Shown here: piece after piece, positions 1 through 8,647 of the stretch | Layout of the letters: every line of letters begins with the position of its first letter | Position numbering within the stretch: position 1 is the first letter of the stretch | Assembly (NCBI GenBank): GCA_015067175.1 | Contig: SVMX01000001.1 | Coordinates: 1-64,000 of the forward strand | DNA from: Oscillospiraceae bacterium | GTDB lineage: Bacteria > Bacillota > Clostridia > Oscillospirales > Ruminococcaceae | Direction: 5' to 3' | DNA length: 64,000 nt | Translations under genes and position numbers: made by a program | Notes under the pieces: model-generated | The model's database searches: none | What the model was told of the DNA's origin: nothing | What the model saw: the letters and a program-made list of their open reading frames with translations, nothing else

Positions 1-1
1 A

Positions 2-709
2 GAAACAAACTACTCCAAGGATATGAATCTGTGGCACCTCTCTCATGAGGGACTGGATCTCGAGGATCCCGCTAACGAGCCCCAGTACAACAAGCCCGGC
101 TTCCTTGAGCTCGGCGTTTCTCCCGAGATGGCTCCCGACAAGCCTACATACGTTACCATCTCCTTTGAAAAGGGTATCCCCGTTGCTCTCAACGGCGAGA
201 AGATGGACGGCGTTAAGCTCATCAAGACACTGAACAAGATCGGTGGCGAAAACGGTATCGGTCTGTTCGACGTTGTTGAGAACCGTCTGGTTGGTATGAA
301 GTCCAGAGGCGTTTACGAGACTCCCGGCGGTACTATCCTGTACCACGCACACGAGGTTCTCGAGACCATCTGCCTCGACAAGGAAACTCAGCACTATAAG
401 TACGGTCTTGCTCAGAAGTATGCAGACATCGTATACAACGGTCAGTGGTACACTCCCCTGCGTGAAGCTATGGATGCTTTCGTTGACAAGACACAGGAGA
501 CCTGCACAGGTGAAGTTAAGCTGAAGCTCTACAAGGGCAACATCATCAACGCAGGTGTTACATCTCCCTACACACTGTACAGCGAGGACTTCGCTTCCTT
601 CGGTGAGGACGATGTTTACGATCAGAAGGATTCCGCAGGCTTTATCAACCTGTTCGGTCTGCCGATCAAGGTTAAGGCTCTGCTCGACGCTGAGAGAAAC
701 AACAAGTAA
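2..709 (+). CDS. argG: Argininosuccinate synthase, C-terminal part (cut by window edge)
   Basis: The reading frame is open from the first complete codon at position 2, so the N-terminal ATP-binding half lies outside the window. About 235 residues are visible. They match the C-terminal half of argininosuccinate synthase, including the conserved '[15 protein letters not shown]' stretch and the '[19 protein letters not shown]' segment typical of the family. The enzyme joins citrulline and aspartate with ATP to give argininosuccinate in the cytoplasm. argH follows after 104 bases, and the rest of the arginine pathway continues downstream on the same strand. Identification is firm; only the start is unseen. 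Confidence 0.96.
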   Translation, partial: ETNYSKDMNLWHLSHEGLDLEDPANEPQYNKPGFLELGVSPEMAPDKPTYVTISFEKGIPVALNGEKMDGVKLIKTLNKIGGENGIGLFDVVENRLVGMKSRGVYETPGGTILYHAHEVLETICLDKETQHYKYGLAQKYADIVYNGQWYTPLREAMDAFVDKTQETCTGEVKLKLYKGNIINAGVTSPYTLYSEDFASFGEDDVYDQKDSAGFINLFGLPIKVKALLDAERNNK

Positions 710-724
710 TTTAAAGTGATTCTA

Positions 725-779
725 TTAGGGCGGGAAAGTTTTGAAGCACGGTATGCGCTTTTAAGCCTTTCCGCTCTAA
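725..779 (+). other. Imperfect hairpin between argG and argH
   Basis: The spacer holds a long imperfect hairpin: TTAGGGCGGGAAAG (725-738) against CTTTCCGCTCTAA (767-779), with an inner AAGC/GCTT pairing. A T-rich stretch (ATTTTTAT, near 784-791) follows. It could be a leaky terminator or a processing site that tunes argG against the downstream genes. The stem has bulges, so the call is weak. Confidence 0.35.
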
Positions 780-813
780 ATCCATTTTTATAAATAGGTA
801 TGAGGTTAAAAAT

Positions 814-2205
814 ATGGCACAAATGATGTGGGCAGGAAGATCATCAAAGGACGTTGACAGCAAGGTAAACGACTTCAACTCCTCGATCTCCTTCGACGGA
901 AGAATGTACAAGCACGATATAGAGGGCAGCATTGCCCATGCGACCATGCTCGGCGAACAGGGCATCATAAGCATGGAGGATTCCCTCACCCTTATCGGCG
1001 GACTTAAAGAGATATTGGCTGATATCGACAGCGGAGCTTTACAGCTCGACATGACAGCAGAAGATATCCACATGTTTATCGAGGCAGAGCTTACAAAGCG
1101 CCTTGGCGACGTGGGAAAACGTCTGCATACCGCTCGTTCCAGAAACGACCAGGTCGCTCTTGATATTCGTCTTTATCTGCGTGACGAGATAAAGGGACTT
1201 ACTGACCTTGTTGCTCAGCTTGTAACTGTACTGTGCAATATCGCAGAGGATAACACCGACACGATAATGCCCGGCTACACGCATCTTCAGCGTGCTCAGC
1301 CCATAACATTCGGTCACCACATGATGGCTTATGCTCAGATGCTTCTTCGCGATATTGAGCGTTTCAATGAGATCGCGGCTAGAATGAATGTCTGCCCTCT
1401 CGGCAGCGGCGCACTTGCAGGCACTACATACGATATTAATCGCCACAGAACAGCAGAGCTTCTCGGAATGAACGCGCCGATGGTGAACTCACTTGACGGC
1501 GTTTCCGACCGCGATAGCTGTATCGAGCTTGCTTCCGCTATTGCCATCTGCATGATGCACCTCTCACGCTTCTCCGAGGAGATAATCCTGTGGAGCAGCT
1601 GGGAATTTAAGTTCATCGAGCTTGACGATGCTTACGCAACAGGCTCCAGCATCATGCCGCAGAAGAAGAACCCCGACGTTACCGAGCTTATCCGTGGCAA
1701 GACAGGCAGAGTTATCGGTGACACAGTGACGCTGCTCACTATGATGAAAGGGCTTCCTCTCGCCTACAACAAGGATATGCAGGAGGACAAGGAAGCTATC
1801 TTTGATGCGGTCGACACACTCAAGATGTGCCTTATCCCCTTTATCCCCATGCTTGAAACAATGACACTGTACAAGGACAATATGCGTGCTGCTGCAGCCC
1901 GCGGCTTTATAAACGCAACAGACTGCGCTGACTACCTCGTAAAAAAAGGCATGCCGTTCCGTGACGCTTATAAAATAACAGGCGGACTTGTCGCACAGTG
2001 CATTAAGATGAACACAACTCTGGAGGAACTTCCTCTGGATATCTACAGAATGCAGACAGAGCTTTTCGACGAGGACGTTTACAAGGCAATAAGCCTTGAC
2101 ACCTGCGTAAAGGAGCGACTCTCCTTTGGCGGTCCCTCACCCGAGAGCGTTAAAAAACAGATAGAACTTACTAGAACAAAACTGGAGGCGCTACATAATG
2201 GTTAA
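814..2205 (+). CDS. argH: Argininosuccinate lyase
   Basis: This 463-residue protein is the usual length for argininosuccinate lyase, which splits argininosuccinate into arginine and fumarate. It carries the fumarase/aspartase superfamily signature GSSIMPQKKNPDV near residue 280, the loop holding the catalytic serine, and the N-terminal 'MWAGRSSKDVDSKVNDFNSS' region. The start is ATG with GAGG eight bases upstream. Its end overlaps the start of argC by 8 bases, which suggests translational coupling. There is no C-terminal fusion to an acetyltransferase, as occurs in some lineages. Confidence 0.97.
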   Translation: MAQMMWAGRSSKDVDSKVNDFNSSISFDGRMYKHDIEGSIAHATMLGEQGIISMEDSLTLIGGLKEILADIDSGALQLDMTAEDIHMFIEAELTKRLGDVGKRLHTARSRNDQVALDIRLYLRDEIKGLTDLVAQLVTVLCNIAEDNTDTIMPGYTHLQRAQPITFGHHMMAYAQMLLRDIERFNEIAARMNVCPLGSGALAGTTYDINRHRTAELLGMNAPMVNSLDGVSDRDSCIELASAIAICMMHLSRFSEEIILWSSWEFKFIELDDAYATGSSIMPQKKNPDVTELIRGKTGRVIGDTVTLLTMMKGLPLAYNKDMQEDKEAIFDAVDTLKMCLIPFIPMLETMTLYKDNMRAAAARGFINATDCADYLVKKGMPFRDAYKITGGLVAQCIKMNTTLEELPLDIYRMQTELFDEDVYKAISLDTCVKERLSFGGPSPESVKKQIELTRTKLEALHNG

Positions 2206-3130
2206 GGTTTACATAGACGGTCAGGAGGGCACAACAGGACTTAAGATTCTGGAGCGCTTCGCAGGCCGCAACGACATTGAGCTTCTGCGTATCGACGAGG
2301 ACAAGAGAAAAGACCTTGACGAGCGCAAAAGACTTATCAACAGCTCGGATTTTACTTTCCTCTGCCTGCCCGACGCGGCAAGCATTGAGGCTGTTTCCCT
2401 TGCAGATGACAGAGTTCGTATAATCGACGCTTCCACAGCGCACCGAACCAACCCTGACTGGGCTTATGGTTTCCCCGAGCTTTCCAAGGAATTCAGAGAA
2501 AAGATCGAAAAAAGCAATCGCGTAGCTGTACCCGGCTGCTATGCAAGCGGCTTTGCTTCAATGGTATATCCACTTGTAAAGCTTGGTATACTCCCTGCCG
2601 ATTATCCTGTTTCCGTTCACGCGGTATCGGGCTACAGCGGCGCAGGAAAAAAGGCTATCGCTGTTTATGAGGGTGCTGACAGACCCGCTGATTTCGACAG
2701 CCCCAGACAGTATGCGCTGACACAGCAACACAAGCACCTCCCCGAGATGCAGAAAATCTGCGGTCTTGATTACGCTCCCACATTCAACCCGCTTATCTGC
2801 GACTATTTCAGCGGAATGGTTGTTTCGCTCCCCATTCACACCAGACTGCTTGCCAAGAAATACAGCGCTTCTGATGTAAGAAAGGCGCTCGCTGAATACT
2901 ACGCTGACAGCACATTCTTAAAGGTAATGCCCGAGGGTGAGCCTGAGGACGGCTTCATCGGCGCAAATAACCTCAGCGGAACAAATAACATGGAAATTTT
3001 CGTGAACGGCAACGACGACCGCATGATAATCTGCTCTCGCCTTGACAATCTCGGCAAGGGCGCTAGCGGCGCTGCTGTTCAGTGTTTAAATATTATGATG
3101 GGTGTTGACGAGAGCACAGGTCTTGTCTGA
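2198..3130 (+). CDS. argC: N-acetyl-gamma-glutamyl-phosphate reductase (short type)
   Basis: The enzyme reduces N-acetylglutamyl phosphate to the semialdehyde with NADPH. It is 310 residues, matching the shorter ArgC class rather than the ~345-residue Bacillus type. The N-terminal 'VYIDGQEGTTGLKI' is the nucleotide-binding start of this class. VPGCYASG near residue 112 holds the active-site cysteine, and 'HAVSGYSGAGK' follows. The start ATG lies inside the end of argH. The order argH-C-J-B-D is that of a complete ornithine-to-arginine operon. Confidence 0.95.
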   Translation: MVKVYIDGQEGTTGLKILERFAGRNDIELLRIDEDKRKDLDERKRLINSSDFTFLCLPDAASIEAVSLADDRVRIIDASTAHRTNPDWAYGFPELSKEFREKIEKSNRVAVPGCYASGFASMVYPLVKLGILPADYPVSVHAVSGYSGAGKKAIAVYEGADRPADFDSPRQYALTQQHKHLPEMQKICGLDYAPTFNPLICDYFSGMVVSLPIHTRLLAKKYSASDVRKALAEYYADSTFLKVMPEGEPEDGFIGANNLSGTNNMEIFVNGNDDRMIICSRLDNLGKGASGAAVQCLNIMMGVDESTGLV

Positions 3131-3152
3131 TAGCCCGAAAGGAACGACTAAA

Positions 3153-4388
3153 ATGGTTAAATTTGAAGGATATGAATTTGTAGACGGCGGCGTCTGCGCA
3201 GCAGAGGGCTTCTCCGCTGCGGGCGTTATCGCAGGAATAAAGGCAGGAAACACCACAAAGCGCGACCTCGCTCTTATCTACTGCGAAGAAAAGTGCAAGG
3301 CAGCTGCTCTCTACACGACTAATAAGGTAAAGGGTGCACCTATTCTGGTTACAAAAAAGCACCTTGAAAACGGTATAGCTCAGGCTGTTATAGTAAACAG
3401 CGGCAACGCCAACACCTGCAACGAGAACGGCATTGAAATTGCCGAGCAGATGTGCGAGCTTGCTGCAAACGCTTTAAATATTAATAAAAACGATGTCATT
3501 GTAGGCTCTACAGGCGTTATCGGTCAGCCGCTTTCCATAAAGCCTATTGAGGCACGTATCCCCGACCTTGTAAAGGGACTTTCGCCCGCAAACAGCAGCG
3601 AGGCGTGCGAGGCTATCATGACTACCGATACCCGCAAAAAGGAGCTTGCAGTTGAATTTGAGCTGCACGGCAAAAAGTGCCATGTCGGCGGAATCTCCAA
3701 GGGCAGCGGCATGATTCACCCCAACATGGCTACAATGCTCGCTTTTATTACAACTGACGTTGCAATAAGCAATGTTATGCTTGAAAAGGCTCTGCGTAAG
3801 GTGAATTCCATCACATACAACATGGTCAGCGTTGACGGCGACACCTCTACAAACGATACGCTGGTGCTCATGAGCAGCGGTCTTGCGAAAAACCGCGAGA
3901 TCGTCGGTGAGGACAAAGACTATGAGATCTTCGAAAACGCTCTTTACGCGGTAATGGTAAACCTCGCAAGAGAGACCGCGCGTGACGGCGAGGGCGCAAC
4001 AAGACTTCTTGAATGTATCGTAAACGGTGCTCCCGATGACGCTACAGCAAGATCTGTTGCAAAGTCCGTTATCTGCTCCAGCCTTGTAAAGGCTGCAATG
4101 TTTGCTTCTGACGCAAACTGGGGACGTATCCTGTGCGCTATCGGCTATGCAGAGGGCGACTTTGATATCAGCAAGGTATCTGTAGAGCTTGCTAGCGAAA
4201 AGGGCAAGCTTACCGTATGCGTAAACGGCGCAGGTATCAGCTTCTCCGAGGAAGCAGCTTCCGAGCTTCTTTCCGCTGACGAGGTCAAGGTGCTGGTAGA
4301 CCTCCACAGCGGCGAATGCAGCGCTGTTGCATGGGGCTGCGACCTTACATTTGAATATGTAAAGATCAACGCTGAATACAGAACATAA
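3153..4388 (+). CDS. argJ: Glutamate N-acetyltransferase (ornithine acetyltransferase), autoprocessed
   Basis: ArgJ transfers the acetyl group from N-acetylornithine to glutamate, recycling acetate through the pathway; some versions also use acetyl-CoA. The 411-residue protein has the self-cleavage site within HPNMATML: the Thr after Met-Ala becomes the N-terminal nucleophile of the beta chain. The GEGATRLLE motif is also present. I chose the ATG at 3153, preceded by AAAGGA, over an in-frame ATG at 3102 that lies inside argC. No argA or argE is in the window, which fits a cyclic pathway based on ArgJ. Confidence 0.95.
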   Translation: MVKFEGYEFVDGGVCAAEGFSAAGVIAGIKAGNTTKRDLALIYCEEKCKAAALYTTNKVKGAPILVTKKHLENGIAQAVIVNSGNANTCNENGIEIAEQMCELAANALNINKNDVIVGSTGVIGQPLSIKPIEARIPDLVKGLSPANSSEACEAIMTTDTRKKELAVEFELHGKKCHVGGISKGSGMIHPNMATMLAFITTDVAISNVMLEKALRKVNSITYNMVSVDGDTSTNDTLVLMSSGLAKNREIVGEDKDYEIFENALYAVMVNLARETARDGEGATRLLECIVNGAPDDATARSVAKSVICSSLVKAAMFASDANWGRILCAIGYAEGDFDISKVSVELASEKGKLTVCVNGAGISFSEEAASELLSADEVKVLVDLHSGECSAVAWGCDLTFEYVKINAEYRT

Positions 4389-4402
4389 GAGAGGAAACAA
4401 AA

Positions 4403-5260
4403 ATGCATATAGATTATGATGTAAGAGCCAATGTCATGATAGAGGCTCTCCCCTATCTTCAGAAATATCACGACAAGGTAGTTGTTGTAAAATACGGCGG
4501 CAACGCCATGACTAACGACGAGCTGAAGCAGGCAGTTATGAGCGATATCGTTCTGCTTTCTCTCGTTGGTATCAAGATAGTTCTCGTACACGGCGGCGGT
4601 CCTGAGATAAACGCTATGCTTAAAAAGACCAACAAGGAAAGCAAGTTTATCAACGGTCTGCGTTATACCGACGAAGAAACCGTTGATATAGTTCAGATGG
4701 TACTTGCAGGTAAGGTGAATAAAGACCTCGTTTCCCTGCTCCAGAGCCACGGCGGAAACGCTATCGGCTTCTGCGGTCTTGACGGAAATCTGCTTGTTGC
4801 AGAGGAGCTTGACCCCCAGCTTGGCTATGTAGGCGAGATCACTGAGGTAAACCCGGGAGTTATCAAGACAGCACTCGATAACGGCTATATCCCTGTTATC
4901 TCCACAGTCGCAACAGGCGGCGACGGCAAGACCGTTTACAACATCAACGCCGATACTGCTGCTGCGAGAATAGCTGCCGAGATGAAAGCTTCCAGCCTTA
5001 TCCTTATGACCGATATCATCGGTCTGCTTGAGGACAAGGACGACGAAAACACACTTATTCACACCGTTGGCGTAAGTGAGATCCCCTACCTTGAAAAACA
5101 GGGCATCGTTTCGGGCGGTATGATACCCAAGGTTGAATGCTGCGTTGAAGCAGTGCGCAGGGGTGTTCCCAAGGCAAATATCATTGACGGACGTATTCCC
5201 CATTCCATACTCATCGAGCTGCTTACCGACCTCGGTGCGGGCACGATGATCATTCCTTAA
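4403..5260 (+). CDS. argB: Acetylglutamate kinase
   Basis: This 285-residue amino acid kinase phosphorylates N-acetylglutamate, usually the arginine-feedback step of the cyclic pathway. It shows the VVKYGGNAM phosphate-binding loop near residue 28, 'VLVHGGGPEIN' near residue 60, and the nucleotide-binding 'LILMTDIIGLLED' segment. The N-terminal extension of about 25 residues before the kinase core resembles the helix that arginine-inhibited hexameric forms carry; feedback inhibition is therefore an inference. A ribosome-binding site (GAGAGGA) sits just upstream. argD follows after 13 bases. Confidence 0.96.
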   Translation: MHIDYDVRANVMIEALPYLQKYHDKVVVVKYGGNAMTNDELKQAVMSDIVLLSLVGIKIVLVHGGGPEINAMLKKTNKESKFINGLRYTDEETVDIVQMVLAGKVNKDLVSLLQSHGGNAIGFCGLDGNLLVAEELDPQLGYVGEITEVNPGVIKTALDNGYIPVISTVATGGDGKTVYNINADTAAARIAAEMKASSLILMTDIIGLLEDKDDENTLIHTVGVSEIPYLEKQGIVSGGMIPKVECCVEAVRRGVPKANIIDGRIPHSILIELLTDLGAGTMIIP

Positions 5261-5273
5261 GAGGTAAATTAAA

Positions 5274-6440
5274 ATGAGTACTATAGAACAATTCAACAAA
5301 TATGTCATGCCCTCCTACGGTCGGTATGACCTTGTTCTCGACAAAGGCGAGGGCGAGCTTGCCACAGACGAAAACGGCAAGCAGTACATAGATTTCGGAA
5401 GTGGAATCGGCACAAACTCCCTTGGCTATTGTAACGAGGCTTGGGTAAAGGCGGTCTGCGAGCAGGCTCACAATATCCAGCACACCTCAAATTACTACTA
5501 CACCAAGGTTCAGGCTGATTTTGCCAAAGCGCTTTGCGAAACTGCGGGCTATACCGATATGTTCTTCGGCAACAGCGGCGCAGAGGCTAACGAGTGTGCT
5601 GTAAAGATTGCAAGAAAATACAGCTTCGACAAGTACGGTAAGGGTCGCCACAACATCATAACACTGGTGAACTCTTTCCACGGCAGAACGCTCTGCACAC
5701 TCTCTGCAACAGGACAGGACGTTTTCCACAACTACTTCTTCCCTTTCGTTGAGGGATTTATCTACGTTGAAGCTAACAACATTGAGGATTTAAAAGCAAA
5801 GCTTGACGATACCGTTTGTGCGGTAATGTTCGAGTATATTCAGGGCGAGGGCGGCGTAATGCCACTTGACCCCAAATTTGTAGACGAGATATTCAAGCTG
5901 TGCGCTGAAAAGGACGTTCTCACCATCGCTGACGAGGTACAAACAGGCGTTGGCAGAACGGGTAAATTCCTTGCAGGCGACAACTACGGAAAGAAAGCCG
6001 ACCTTACAACACTCGCTAAGGGTCTCGCGGGCGGCGTTCCGATAGGTGTCTGCCTTTCGGGAGAAAAGTGTGCAAAGGTTCTGACAGCAGGAACTCATGG
6101 CTCCACATTCGGCGGAAATCCCATCTCCTGTGCAGGCGGAAACGCTGTTCTCAGCACAGTAACTTCCGATGGCTTTCTTGATGAAGTTGCTAAGAAAGGT
6201 GCTTATATCAAGGAAAAGCTCCTCGCTTGTGACGAAGTTGTGTCCGTTGACGGAATGGGTCTTATGATAGGCATTCAGCTTAAGAGTAAGGTCGCAGGCG
6301 ACATCGTAAAGGCAGCGCTTGACAAGGGACTTCTTCTGCTGACAGCTAAAACTAAGGTAAGACTGCTCCCTCCCCTCACTATTACTTATGAGGAGATAGA
6401 CAAGGGACTGGATATTCTCATCGAATTGCTTAACGCATGA
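5274..6440 (+). CDS. argD: Acetylornithine aminotransferase
   Basis: This is a class III pyridoxal-phosphate aminotransferase of 388 residues. It converts N-acetylglutamate semialdehyde to N-acetylornithine with glutamate as amino donor. The PLP-binding lysine lies in TLAKGLAGG, the 'TIADEVQTGVGRTG' signature precedes it, and FFGNSGAEANE binds the cofactor phosphate. The ribosome-binding site is GAGG before ATG. Its stop overlaps the start of the next gene (ATGA), so the unknown gene at 6437 is read in the same operon. Confidence 0.95.
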   Translation: MSTIEQFNKYVMPSYGRYDLVLDKGEGELATDENGKQYIDFGSGIGTNSLGYCNEAWVKAVCEQAHNIQHTSNYYYTKVQADFAKALCETAGYTDMFFGNSGAEANECAVKIARKYSFDKYGKGRHNIITLVNSFHGRTLCTLSATGQDVFHNYFFPFVEGFIYVEANNIEDLKAKLDDTVCAVMFEYIQGEGGVMPLDPKFVDEIFKLCAEKDVLTIADEVQTGVGRTGKFLAGDNYGKKADLTTLAKGLAGGVPIGVCLSGEKCAKVLTAGTHGSTFGGNPISCAGGNAVLSTVTSDGFLDEVAKKGAYIKEKLLACDEVVSVDGMGLMIGIQLKSKVAGDIVKAALDKGLLLLTAKTKVRLLPPLTITYEEIDKGLDILIELLNA

Positions 6441-7330
6441 AGAAAAACAACATTTTGGGAACGATTAAAGCAATCGGAATATTGGCGATCAATGTTTTCA
6501 TTCTGCTTATACTTCCCGACCTTTTAAATTCGGATAACAGCGACAGTGAGCTGATACAATCTTTTCTTATAAAGCTCCCTATCGCAATTGTTATAGCGCA
6601 AGCACTGTATTTGATATTCATGTTGATTTTTATGCGAATACACATGGGAAAGTACAGAAAGTTCATAAAAGAAACCAAAAACGGCGGCTTGATGTCAGAC
6701 AACACAAAGCAGGAAATGCACAGCGCATACAACAAGGCTATTGCTGAAAATGATCTAAAGACCGCAAACGACATTATCGTCCTGTTGGCGGAATATTATA
6801 AAAATCACGGCGAGGCTCAGCTTGCATTACAGCTTTTGAAAGGCTATAACGAGGCTTACTACGCAGTTGATAATAAGAATATCACTTCAAGGTATTCTCT
6901 AGCAAACTACTATTGCATTTATCTGCACACACTGCTTATCCTTGATAATATTGACGAAGCAGACAGAATATATGGGCTGTCATCAGCGCTTTTGATTGAA
7001 TTTCTGCACGAGGGCAACGATATTGAATACAATATCCGAATCGCTCTTACAGAATATTACTTCAACAAGCATGACGGCGAAAAAGCTCTGGTGCTTCTGG
7101 ACGGCTGCTCTAATAAGCTTCGCAAAAAGCACGGCAGCAACATAGCTCTGCTTCGTGCGGCAGCTTTAGCGGAGCTTCGCAGATTTGACGAGGCCGAAGC
7201 ATTGCTTAACGGTATTCAGCACAAAAACAAGGAATACCTTGAAAAACAGATAAGCGAGATTAAATGCGGTAATATACAACACATTTACGATGATACAGAA
7301 AGGAATCAAACCAATGAACCACTTACTTAA
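6437..7330 (+). CDS. Unknown membrane protein with TPR-like helical domain, inside the arg operon
   Basis: I do not recognise a named family. The 297-residue protein starts with two hydrophobic segments (about residues 9-27 and 46-66). A cytoplasmic stretch follows, whose spaced Ala, Tyr and Leu positions ('AEYYKNHGEAQLALQLL', 'LAELRRFDEAEALLNG') look like tetratricopeptide-type helix pairs. It overlaps argD by 4 bases and argF by 17 bases, so it is translationally locked into the arginine operon. A role as a scaffold for other proteins is possible from the fold type, but there is no direct evidence. Confidence 0.8.
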   Translation: MKKNNILGTIKAIGILAINVFILLILPDLLNSDNSDSELIQSFLIKLPIAIVIAQALYLIFMLIFMRIHMGKYRKFIKETKNGGLMSDNTKQEMHSAYNKAIAENDLKTANDIIVLLAEYYKNHGEAQLALQLLKGYNEAYYAVDNKNITSRYSLANYYCIYLHTLLILDNIDEADRIYGLSSALLIEFLHEGNDIEYNIRIALTEYYFNKHDGEKALVLLDGCSNKLRKKHGSNIALLRAAALAELRRFDEAEALLNGIQHKNKEYLEKQISEIKCGNIQHIYDDTERNQTNEPLT

Positions 7331-8225
7331 AATGCTTGATCTCAGCACAGAGGAGATCATCGACATCTTAAACCTTGCTGATCAGCTCAAGTATGAGCAG
7401 AAGCACGGTATCCCCCATCACCTTTTAAAGGGCATGACTCTCGGCATGATCTTCCAGAAGTCCTCCACACGTACACGTGTTTCCTTTGAGGCAGGTATGT
7501 ATCAGCTCGGCGGTAACGCGCTGTTCCTGTCCTCCAAGGATCTGCAGATCGGACGCGGCGAGCCTGTTCAGGATACTGCACGTGTTCTGTCGCGCTATAT
7601 CAATGGTATCATGATCCGTACATTCGAGCAGAAAGAGGTAGAGGATCTCGCCGAGTTCGGTAATATCCCGATCATTAACGGCCTTACAGACTTCTGTCAC
7701 CCCTGTCAGGTGCTTGCAGACCTGCAGACAGTACGCGAGTACAAGGGCAAGCTTGACGGTCTGAAAATGTGCTACATCGGTGACGGTAACAACATGGCGA
7801 ACTCCCTCACTGTCGGCTGCTTAAAGGTTGGCATGGACGTTTCTCTCGCCTGCCCCGAGGGCTATCACCCCGACCAGCGCGTTCTTGATTTCGCTAAGCA
7901 GTATCCCAACTTCAAGCTTGTTGCTGACCCGCTTGAGGCTGCTGCTGACGCTGATGTTCTGTTCACTGACGTATGGGCTTCCATGGGTCAGGAGGGTGAA
8001 AGCGAAAAGCGTAAGGCTGTTTTCGAAGGCAAGTACCAGATCAATGACGCTGTGATGGCTGTTGCAAAGTCCGACGCTATGGTACAGCACTGCCTGCCCG
8101 CACACCGCGAAGAGGAGATCACCGCAAAGGTATTCGAGGCTCACGCTGCCGAGATATTCGATGAGGCTGAAAACAGACTTCACGCACAGAAAGCGGTTAT
8201 GGTTCGTCTTATGGGTGAAAAATAA
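7314..8225 (+). CDS. argF: Ornithine carbamoyltransferase
   Basis: The 303-residue enzyme makes citrulline from ornithine and carbamoyl phosphate. It has the carbamoyl-phosphate loop SSTRTRVSFE (near residue 45), 'DFCHPCQVLADLQT' and the ornithine-side HCLPAHREEE motif. The ATG at 7314, eight bases after AAAGGA, is better than the in-frame ATG at 7290, which has no good ribosome-binding site. It is the last recognised pathway gene in the operon. argF-type and catabolic arcB-type enzymes look alike, but the biosynthetic context favours argF. Confidence 0.95.
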   Translation: MNHLLKMLDLSTEEIIDILNLADQLKYEQKHGIPHHLLKGMTLGMIFQKSSTRTRVSFEAGMYQLGGNALFLSSKDLQIGRGEPVQDTARVLSRYINGIMIRTFEQKEVEDLAEFGNIPIINGLTDFCHPCQVLADLQTVREYKGKLDGLKMCYIGDGNNMANSLTVGCLKVGMDVSLACPEGYHPDQRVLDFAKQYPNFKLVADPLEAAADADVLFTDVWASMGQEGESEKRKAVFEGKYQINDAVMAVAKSDAMVQHCLPAHREEEITAKVFEAHAAEIFDEAENRLHAQKAVMVRLMGEK

Positions 8226-8230
8226 TAAAA

Positions 8231-8545
8231 ATGCAACTCAGACATTTTAAATGCCCAAGCTGCGGAGCTAATTTAGACGTAAGTACCGACAGCGTTGAAA
8301 TCAAGTGCGACTACTGCGATCAGACTTTTGTTGTCGACACTCCTAAAGAAGACATCACTGAGACGCATCAACAGCGCAGTCTCAAACTCACAATAGGCGT
8401 TTTCATCGGCGTAGCAGTATTTATTTCACTTATTACAATAGCCATCATATTATTTTCGAGCATCTCATTCAACAGAATCGGCGATATCTATACTATGTTT
8501 TCGACTATGATGACAGCTTCGGCAGAAATACCGCTCCCCTACTGA
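8231..8545 (+). CDS. Small zinc-ribbon membrane protein
   Basis: The 104-residue protein begins with a zinc ribbon: CPSCGANLD near residue 9 and CDYCDQTF near residue 28, four cysteines in two CxxC pairs. One transmembrane helix follows (about residues 52-80, 'IGVFIGVAVFISLITIAII'), then a short tail. It starts 5 bases after argF and ends before a strong terminator, so it is the last gene of the operon. Small proteins of this design are common in clostridia, with no firm role. No strong ribosome-binding site is visible. Confidence 0.75.
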   Translation: MQLRHFKCPSCGANLDVSTDSVEIKCDYCDQTFVVDTPKEDITETHQQRSLKLTIGVFIGVAVFISLITIAIILFSSISFNRIGDIYTMFSTMMTASAEIPLPY

Positions 8546-8590
8546 TTGAAAAATCTTTTTAAGGATAACTGAGCAACTCAATAAACAACC

Positions 8591-8635
8591 ACTGCCCCAA
8601 CCAAGCGTTAGCTTTGATTGGGGCAGTTCTTTTAT
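8591..8635 (+). terminator. Terminator of the arginine operon
   Basis: A perfect 10-bp stem ACTGCCCCAA (8591-8600) pairs with TTGGGGCAGT (8618-8627), followed by TCTTTTATT. It ends the arg operon. Its complement also has a fairly T-rich flank, so it may serve the convergent chemoreceptor gene too. Confidence 0.85.
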
Positions 8636-8647
8636 TCAGTTTATGTT

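Noticed and set aside
3102..3152. Longer ArgJ starting at 3102
   Set aside because: The extra residues lie inside argC and are unlike the family N-terminus; 3153 has the ribosome-binding site.
4145..5308. Long minus-strand open frame (387 codons) opposite argB
   Set aside because: Antisense to argB and parts of argJ and argD; no motif and no ribosome-binding site with a sensible start.
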